From: Bacillus massilioanorexius
Lineage (GTDB): Bacteria > Bacillota > Bacilli > Bacillales > DSM-1321
DNA length: 19,705 bases
Assembly: GCF_902374955.1 (NCBI RefSeq)
Contig: NZ_CABKRX010000096.1
Location: 1 to 19,705, forward strand
Reading direction: 5' to 3'
This document shows, one piece after another, positions 14,503 through 19,705 of the stretch. The notes under the pieces were generated by a model that saw only the letters and a program-made list of their open reading frames with translations, was not told the DNA's origin and did no database searches. The position numbers were made by a program, and so were the translations under genes. How positions within the stretch are numbered: the first letter of the stretch is position 1; each line of letters begins with the position of its first letter.

Positions 14503-15297
14503 ATGTCTACATTATCAGCAGAGCAACTAACAGTTGCCTATGATGAAAAAATCATTATTCAACAGTTAGATGTTACATTTCCAAAAAATAAAATTACAGC
14601 TATTATTGGTCCAAATGGTTGTGGTAAATCAACTTTGTTAAAAACGATGTCTAGATTACAAAAAGCAGTATCAGGCATTACGTATTTGGATGGTAAGAAT
14701 ATTTATAAAACATCTACAAAAGAAATGGCAAAAAAAATGGCTATTTTACCTCAATCTCCAGATTCTCCGTCAGGACTTTCTGTGTATGATTTAGTTTCGT
14801 TCGGACGTACACCATATCAATCAGGCTTTTCGCGATTAAGTGATCATGATCGTAAAATGATTGCATGGGCTCTTGATGTTACAGGATTAACAGAACTTCA
14901 GCATCAAGAAGTGGATACCTTATCAGGAGGTCAGCGACAAAGAGCATGGATTGCAATGGCAATTGCACAAGAAACAAATCTATTACTATTAGATGAACCG
15001 ACCACTTATTTAGATTTAGCTCATCAACTAGAAGTACTTCAGCTACTTGATAAGTTAAATAGGGAAGAAGAGCGGACAATCATAATGGTCATTCATGATT
15101 TGAATCATGCAGCGCGTTTTGCTCATAACCTGGTGGCTCTAAAAAAAGGGAAAATTATAAAAGAAGGAAATCCTGAAGAAGTAATTTCTGAAGACGTATT
15201 GAAACAAGTATTCAATATAGAAACATCAGTTTTAACTGATCCGAGAACAGGTAAGCCAGCGATGATATCTTATGATCTTATCGGTCCTTGTAATTAA
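14503..15297 (+). CDS. Iron-siderophore ABC transporter ATPase
   Basis: 264 residues from the ATG at 14503, set by TTAGGGGGA 6 bases upstream; an in-frame TTG two codons earlier overlaps no ribosome binding site. The Walker A is G36-PNGCGK-S43-T44, the Q-loop Q84, the signature LSGGQ at 140-144, the Walker B LLLLDEP with D164 and E165, and the switch histidine H198 (VIHDLNHA). All are intact. It powers the two FecCD permeases. The sequence type is FecE/FhuC/YusV-like. It is last in the Fur-controlled operon and is followed by a strong terminator. Confidence 0.95.
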   Translation: MSTLSAEQLTVAYDEKIIIQQLDVTFPKNKITAIIGPNGCGKSTLLKTMSRLQKAVSGITYLDGKNIYKTSTKEMAKKMAILPQSPDSPSGLSVYDLVSFGRTPYQSGFSRLSDHDRKMIAWALDVTGLTELQHQEVDTLSGGQRQRAWIAMAIAQETNLLLLDEPTTYLDLAHQLEVLQLLDKLNREEERTIIMVIHDLNHAARFAHNLVALKKGKIIKEGNPEEVISEDVLKQVFNIETSVLTDPRTGKPAMISYDLIGPCN

Positions 15298-15312
15298 TGA
15301 AGTTTTAAAGAG

Positions 15313-15345
15313 AAAAAATCCAGCCAACGTGCTGGATTTTTTTTT
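15313..15345 (+). terminator. Rho-independent terminator of the siderophore operon
   Basis: AAAAAATCCAGC pairs with GCTGGATTTTTT around a 6-base loop and ends in nine Ts. It is a textbook intrinsic terminator just after the ATPase gene. Confidence 0.95.
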
Positions 15346-15472
15346 ATGAATCATTTGTTCAATGGACTAGGCTTTATGAACCTTTTATTTCTTCCACGTT
15401 ACATACTATATTGGAAACGAATTTAATATACTAGCTGGAAAAAAGAAAATTCATATATCAGATAATTCATAG

Positions 15473-15559
15473 GGAAAGACACGTTTATTCGGTCGATCAA
15501 AACAGGTAAAGATACATGCTGAACCATCAGAATCTGTTTCAAATGCAAGATTAATCTAA
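15473..15559 (+). other. Possible gene remnant (28 codons, no start)
   Basis: A frame bounded by TAG (15470) and TAA (15557) reads GKTRLFGRSKQVKIHAEPSE and then SVSNARLI, with ordinary codon use but no start codon or ribosome binding site. It may be the C-terminal relic of a lost gene, or chance. Nothing else is visible between 15346 and 15594. Confidence 0.15.
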
Positions 15560-15594
15560 GATTTGATTTTAAACTAGTAAAGATTAGTTGTCAT

Positions 15595-16857
15595 CTACAT
15601 GCTTTTTTCGTGCAAGATGGCGTTCGACTTCTTTTTAGAAACTGTAAACAATGCTGTATATAATAATAAAGTGCCGAGTAGTGCAATTCCGCCAATATAC
15701 ACAGACATCATGGAGGGGAATAAAAAAGCACCAACTATAATAGTTGAACGTGCGATCAGTTCAGCTCCACTAAAGCTTAAGTTAGAAAAAGCCGAGTATG
15801 AACCACGTTTATCGGCTGGCATCATATTTGCCTTTTCTGTTTGTGCAATCGGTGAGTACATCAATTCACCAATAGTTGCAAGGACATTCATAGCAAGAAG
15901 GACATACCATACATTTGAAGATGTTAAAATGGCATATCCTACCGAATAACATATCAATCCAACAAGTAGAACATGTTTTTTGGGAAAACGGTTCATCCAT
16001 TTTGTAATAAGAAATGTAAAGAAAACTACGAGTAACGTATTTTCAATGTTTAATGAACTTAGCATACGAACACCGGTAAAATCAAAATTTCCTAGAGTTA
16101 TCGTTTCGAAGTTTTTAGATAGACGAACAGCGATATAATTATTTAATGAAAACTCTGCTGCAAAAATACACATACTTCCTACAACAACCATAACAAATGG
16201 TGTATCCTGTAAGGCAATCTTATAATTGGCTAATAAATCTATGAAGACATTTTGATGTACTTGCTTTAGTTGTTTAACGTCTGAATTTTGTAGCCAAAAT
16301 GCATAGGCGATTGGTAAACACGTCGCGATAATTGTTAGTCCGATAAACAATTCTAATTGATGGTTTACATAAAAAAGTCCACCTAACGCTGTACCTATTG
16401 CTATTGATAAATTCACTAGCCAGTAATCAAGAGCGTATACTTCTTTACGATTTTCAGGTGTAGTAGAATCAACAATAATAGCGCTCATAGAAGGTTTACC
16501 AATACTACTAGACATCATATAGAATACATAGCAAGCAGCGAACAACCAAATCCATTTTTGTAAGGGAATTAAACTGATTGTCATAAGGGCAAACATGGCT
16601 GCGCTAATCAATGATGTGATAATTAATACACGCTTACGTTGGAAGCGGTCAGATATATAGCCACCGATCAAATTACTAATAAATGCGACAAATACAGTAG
16701 CTGCAAGAAAAATACCTGCCCAAACAACCCCTAGATGCTCAGAGAAAAATAATGCCATAAACGGCATAATTGCACTTGTTAGAGCTCGATTAAAAAATGA
16801 AGTAATTAGCCTAACTTTAATATTTTGTGGATATGTATGCCATTTCAATTTACTCAT
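15595..16857 (-). CDS. MFS transporter, DHA1-like, paired with the SgrR-like regulator
   Basis: 420 residues, about 12 membrane helices. Motif A is seen as GGYISDRFQRKRVLI between helices 2 and 3. The polar loop in the middle (about 195-215, VKQLKQVHQNVF) splits the two halves. It is more like drug or sugar efflux MFS proteins than the two permeases of the left cluster. AAAGGG abuts the ATG at 16857 with no gap, so a TTG three codons in (16848) with a 9-base gap may be the true start. It is divergent from the SgrR-like gene over 87 bases. The enterobacterial SgrR-SetA arrangement makes sugar or metabolite efflux a reasonable guess, not proof. Confidence 0.85.
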   Translation of the reverse strand: MSKLKWHTYPQNIKVRLITSFFNRALTSAIMPFMALFFSEHLGVVWAGIFLAATVFVAFISNLIGGYISDRFQRKRVLIITSLISAAMFALMTISLIPLQKWIWLFAACYVFYMMSSSIGKPSMSAIIVDSTTPENRKEVYALDYWLVNLSIAIGTALGGLFYVNHQLELFIGLTIIATCLPIAYAFWLQNSDVKQLKQVHQNVFIDLLANYKIALQDTPFVMVVVGSMCIFAAEFSLNNYIAVRLSKNFETITLGNFDFTGVRMLSSLNIENTLLVVFFTFLITKWMNRFPKKHVLLVGLICYSVGYAILTSSNVWYVLLAMNVLATIGELMYSPIAQTEKANMMPADKRGSYSAFSNLSFSGAELIARSTIIVGAFLFPSMMSVYIGGIALLGTLLLYTALFTVSKKKSNAILHEKSM

Positions 16858-16864
16858 CCCTTTC

Positions 16865-16897
16865 TATACATGTATATTAAAGGAGACGAAATATAAT
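16865..16897. promoter_or_regulatory. Divergent control region with a 12-bp palindrome
   Basis: TATACATGTATA (16865-16876) is a perfect palindrome. It occupies the -35 position relative to TATAAT at 16892-16897, which could be the -10 of the SgrR-like gene. It would lie in the leader of the divergent MFS gene. It is a candidate operator for the SgrR-like protein; no direct evidence. Confidence 0.4.
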
Positions 16898-16944
16898 AAA
16901 AATACCCAATTTTGAAAATAATGTCTACTTAAACAGGTGATAGA

Positions 16945-18603
16945 ATGGATGGTTCATTATTAATACTTTGGCAATCAGGTATGCAAGGGGAAATTAAAAT
17001 TGATGATATAGCACAGCAGATTGGTTATAGTACGAAACAAACGAAACGCAAACTAATCAAATGGTCGGAAGAAGGTTGGTTAACATTTACTTCTGGAAAA
17101 GGAAGAGGAAAAAAATCTGAATTGTGCTGGTTAAAGTCAGTGGAAGAAGAGTATGAAAAATCTATATTAATTGATATGGACCAAAATAAAATAGAACAAG
17201 TTAGTAAATATTTATTGTTAAATTGGTCGATTGAGACGAAGCAACGTTTGATAAATGCATTTCAATCTAAATTCGGTTTTCAATCACAAAATGAAGACTG
17301 CTTAATCATCCCAAAATATCATACTGCTTTAACGACTCATCCTCTTAAAGCAGCAGATGTGAATAGTGCGAATTTAATCGCAAATATATACAATCGTCTT
17401 GTAGCGCTACATGAGGATGGAACAATAAGTCCGGAAATAGCTTATAGTTGGGAGTATACGAAAACCGCACTTACTTTATATATTAGGAAAGATGTTATGT
17501 TTCATGACGGTTCGATATTGACTGCTGAGGATGTAGTAACATCTTTAAAGCGAATGATGCAAAATGATCATTTTTCCTTTCTATGGACACCAATTGCCAA
17601 AATTTTTTCACCGGTAACACGTGTTGTTACACTAGAATTTCCAGCAGGTTGTACATATGTTTTACATCTTTTGAGTCTTATTACATCGAGTATTTTTAAG
17701 GAAGTAAATGGAAATTTATATGGCACAGGTGGATTTTATTTAGCGAATCATACAAATGAGAAAACGGTTCTTTCTGCTTTTCCACAATATTTTGGTGTGC
17801 GTCCTTTATTGGATCGTGTGGAGTTTATTAAAGTCCCACGTGATTTTGAAATATTGTATCATAGTTCGGAAGAGTTAAAACCGATAGATACTGGGCAGAT
17901 TGAAAGTGACTCTGGTTTTGGTATTGTAGTGATGAATCCTTATCGTGAGTCAGATATGAAAAGAAAAGAAGTTCGAGACTATATTCATGCCATCATTGCT
18001 AAGCATCGCGATGAGTTAGCCAATGAAGATAATCGTACAATGGGTAATCATGAAGGGTGCTTAATAGGATACTCAAAGCGGTTGATGCCACCTAAATTAC
18101 ATAAACCAGAACTTACTGAGCCTATTTTGTTAAAGTATGCTAACTATGCTATGGATACAACAATGTGGTTTAAGCGTCTCCTTGAACAATATGGATTTGT
18201 CGTTCAAATTGAGAAAGTATCATTTGATCAAATGATAAATGATTCAGATCCCTTACATGATGCAGACCTATTTATACATGGCGAAATATTTGAATTAAAT
18301 CAATCTTTCTCTTATTTTTATTTTTTAACAAACAAGTTTTCGCCGCTTCATCCCTTTACTAAGCGTGAGGTCTATATAAAAGATAAGTTAAGTTTGTATA
18401 GTCAAACATCTTTTGAGGAGTGGATGTCGATTCATTTAGCCATTGAAAATTATCTACAAAAGCAATCACTCTGTGTTCCACTATACTATCAGAAACGATT
18501 TATTCCTTTTTCTCTAAATGTTATGAATGTTCAAATTAAACATTTTGGTTATGTTGATTTAACAGAACTTTGGATAAAGTCATTGCCTGAAACATCTAAA
18601 TAA
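16945..18603 (+). CDS. SgrR-like transcriptional regulator (HTH plus solute-binding domain)
   Basis: 552 residues, the usual SgrR length. Residues 15-65 form a winged helix-turn-helix (IDDIAQQIGYSTKQTKRKLIKW, then GWLTFTSGKGRGKKSEL). About 105-545 match the SBP_bac_5 oligopeptide/solute-binding fold, without a signal peptide: LTTHPLKAADVNSANLIANIYNRL, SPEIAYSWEYT, IRKDVMFHDGS and LTAEDVVTSLKRM. The domain therefore senses a cytoplasmic ligand. In E. coli SgrR senses sugar-phosphate stress next to the efflux gene setA. Here an MFS gene is likewise divergent. AGGTGAT precedes the ATG closely. The ligand is unknown. Confidence 0.88.
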   Translation: MDGSLLILWQSGMQGEIKIDDIAQQIGYSTKQTKRKLIKWSEEGWLTFTSGKGRGKKSELCWLKSVEEEYEKSILIDMDQNKIEQVSKYLLLNWSIETKQRLINAFQSKFGFQSQNEDCLIIPKYHTALTTHPLKAADVNSANLIANIYNRLVALHEDGTISPEIAYSWEYTKTALTLYIRKDVMFHDGSILTAEDVVTSLKRMMQNDHFSFLWTPIAKIFSPVTRVVTLEFPAGCTYVLHLLSLITSSIFKEVNGNLYGTGGFYLANHTNEKTVLSAFPQYFGVRPLLDRVEFIKVPRDFEILYHSSEELKPIDTGQIESDSGFGIVVMNPYRESDMKRKEVRDYIHAIIAKHRDELANEDNRTMGNHEGCLIGYSKRLMPPKLHKPELTEPILLKYANYAMDTTMWFKRLLEQYGFVVQIEKVSFDQMINDSDPLHDADLFIHGEIFELNQSFSYFYFLTNKFSPLHPFTKREVYIKDKLSLYSQTSFEEWMSIHLAIENYLQKQSLCVPLYYQKRFIPFSLNVMNVQIKHFGYVDLTELWIKSLPETSK

Positions 18604-18967
18604 AACTACAATGCCATGTAAAAAGAAAAGTCTGACTCATAAGGTTATTTTTATTATTTCATCATGCTTCAAAGGAAAGATCTATTTTTGTATAAAAGCA
18701 GGGATATAAAGCTAAACAAATGATAAAAACGCTAAATATCAGCTTTTATCAAGAAGTAAGAATACACATAAACAAAACATACTTTTATAAAATCATACAA
18801 GATGAAGCATAGAGGCGTCTAAAAAAGGATTGAACCCCCCTTTTTAGACAGCCTCTTCTTTTTTGTGTTTAGTAATTGAAGGATGAAAAGGCTATGAATC
18901 TAAATAGGATTATTTATAACTTCGTGTCCTTAACATGCGTCTAAAGGAGTAAACAAAGGAGTGAGAA
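18604..18967 (+). other. Intergenic region between regulator and secreted-protein gene
   Basis: This 364-base stretch contains no credible gene. It holds the terminator at 18811-18864. Two AAAGGAG sites lie in front of the next gene, at about 18942 and 18955-18961. The A/T-rich stretch 18604-18800 shows nothing I can name. Confidence 0.6.
18811..18864 (+). terminator. Long Rho-independent terminator
   Basis: AGAGGC plus GTCTAAAAAAGG pairs with CCTTTTTAGAC plus GCCTCT, with one bulged A and one extra base, followed by TCTTTTTT. The stem of about 17 bp is unusually long, and its outer sequence resembles the GAGGCTGTCTAAAAAG type seen at some insertion-sequence ends. Confidence 0.85.
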
Positions 18968-19572
18968 ATGATGGAACGTCCGATTTTTGGAGAGAAAATT
19001 GCTAAATATATATTGGTTTTTTTACTAGTATTGGTCTGTTCGTGGAGTTATACACCATTTCAAGCTTTTGCATGCTCTTGTGCTGAACCTAGTCAAGCAA
19101 GCCAAGAGTTACAGCAAAGTTCAGCTGTGTTTAGTGGGAAAGTGGTAGATATAGTTGATAAGAAATCTAATAAAGATATACAATCATCAGCTGATCTTAT
19201 TGCTATTCAATTTAATGTAAAAGAAATTTGGAAAAGAATAAATCAAAAACAAGTAGTTGTATACACTGAAAGAAGTGGAGCAAGCTGTGGATTCGAGTTT
19301 GGTCTAGGAAAAGAATATATTGTTTTTGCACATGAAAAGGGGGGGGACTTCATGTTAGCATATGTTCAAAAACAACTTTATTATCATCAGCATCCGAGGA
19401 CTATAAACAATTAGGAGTTGGAAAGAAACCAATTAATCAAACTTCAGAAAATAGCAACTTTACAAATGTTGAGAAGGAAAAAGTAGTTGGAAAATCGATG
19501 GATAACCCTACGGTCTGGATTTTATTGATTATTGCAGGATGTTTAGCAATTATTACATTAGTAAGCAGATGA
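18968..19572 (+). pseudogene. Secreted TIMP/NTR-like membrane-anchored protein, frame broken at a G8 run
   Basis: The uninterrupted frame (18968-19414, 148 residues) has a signal peptide ending AFA-C36, so the mature protein starts Cys-Ser-Cys. It continues as a TIMP/NTR-like domain (SSAVFSGKVVDI, then VVVYTERSGASCGFEFGLGKEYIVFA). At eight Gs (19339-19346) it leaves the family pattern. In the frame reached by adding one G or removing two, the expected ending appears: GLHVSICSKTTLLSSASEDY, a KKPINQTSE linker, then a membrane anchor (NPTVWILLIIAGCLAIITLV) and stop at 19572. The gene is therefore a frameshift mutant, a phase-variable gene, or a sequencing error. AAAGGAG lies 6 bases before the first ATG. 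Function of bacterial members is unclear to me. Confidence 0.8.
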
Positions 19573-19705
19573 AAATAAAATAGTTCTCCGATTTTTTTAT
19601 AGGACTTTGAAAAGTGTATGTATTATTTATTCTATTTTCTATATGACTGAATTCCAAAAATGTATAACCTCATTAAACACCGAAAGCATGAGAAAAGGAG
19701 CGAAA
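19573..19705 (+). promoter_or_regulatory. Leader and ribosome binding site of a gene beyond the window
   Basis: The last bases, GAGAAAAGGAGCGAAA (19690-19705), form a good Shine-Dalgarno sequence with start spacing almost used up, so a plus-strand gene should begin within a few bases after the window. TTGAAA at 19607-19612 could be a -35; the -10 is unclear. Confidence 0.5.

Noticed and set aside
15599..15949. A 116-codon plus-strand frame
   Set aside because: It is the antisense of the MFS exporter's 3' half; no ribosome binding site and no family likeness.
18660..18810. ATGCTTCA and TGAAGCAT as ends of a small mobile element
   Set aside because: Eight bases only, no target duplication and no internal structure; likely chance.
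1..19705. tRNA, rRNA, CRISPR array or intact insertion sequence
   Set aside because: No tRNA-like cloverleaf, regularly spaced repeats or transposase was found on reading both strands.

Overview
The window is AT-rich, with AAAGGAGG-type ribosome binding sites, frequent TTG starts and Bacillus-like families. It also carries a degenerate copy of an interspersed repeat that I associate with Bacillaceae and Planococcaceae. A low-GC Bacillales bacterium is the best guess (Lysinibacillus, Solibacillus, Viridibacillus or a Bacillus); the genus is not certain. No rRNA, tRNA, CRISPR array or complete insertion sequence is visible.

Left third (about 255-9350): a dedicated quinate/shikimate metabolism regulon. 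A LysR-type regulator is divergent from a 666-residue Old Yellow Enzyme/FadH-type flavin and iron-sulphur reductase. Then come a YdiB-like quinate/shikimate dehydrogenase with a type I 3-dehydroquinate dehydratase, a second dehydrogenase (about 79% identical to the first by hand alignment), and two related MFS permeases, closed by a strong terminator. The three transcription units share a promoter module that no gene call would reveal. It consists of a TATAG-N7-CTAT box with LysR-type T-N11-A symmetry, then CAATTAGA exactly 34 bp after the start of that box, then TATAAT 27-28 bp further on. Each also has a TGTGA-N6-TCACA palindrome (Fnr/Crp or Rex type) 71-77 bp downstream of the TATAAT. My reading is that the LysR protein senses a hydroaromatic acid and switches on all three units, under redox control. 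The reductase would use the conjugated C=C of dehydroshikimate or shikimate as an electron sink for NADH made by the dehydrogenases. No dehydroshikimate dehydratase is present, so the usual protocatechuate route is not supported here.

Middle (9391-11154): a DEDDh exonuclease and three unremarkable stretches: a small membrane protein, a gene-poor region with the interspersed repeat, and another small membrane protein.

Right-centre (11267-15345): a Fur-controlled Fe(III)-siderophore ABC importer. A binding lipoprotein is divergent from two FecCD permeases and an ATPase. There is a perfect 19-bp Fur box over one promoter and a second Fur-like box over the other.

Right end (15595-19705): an MFS exporter divergent from an SgrR-like regulator (HTH plus SBP_bac_5 domain), recalling the sgrR-setA pair of enterobacteria. 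Next is a secreted, membrane-anchored TIMP/NTR-like protein whose frame is broken at a run of eight Gs. The window stops at a ribosome binding site for the next gene.
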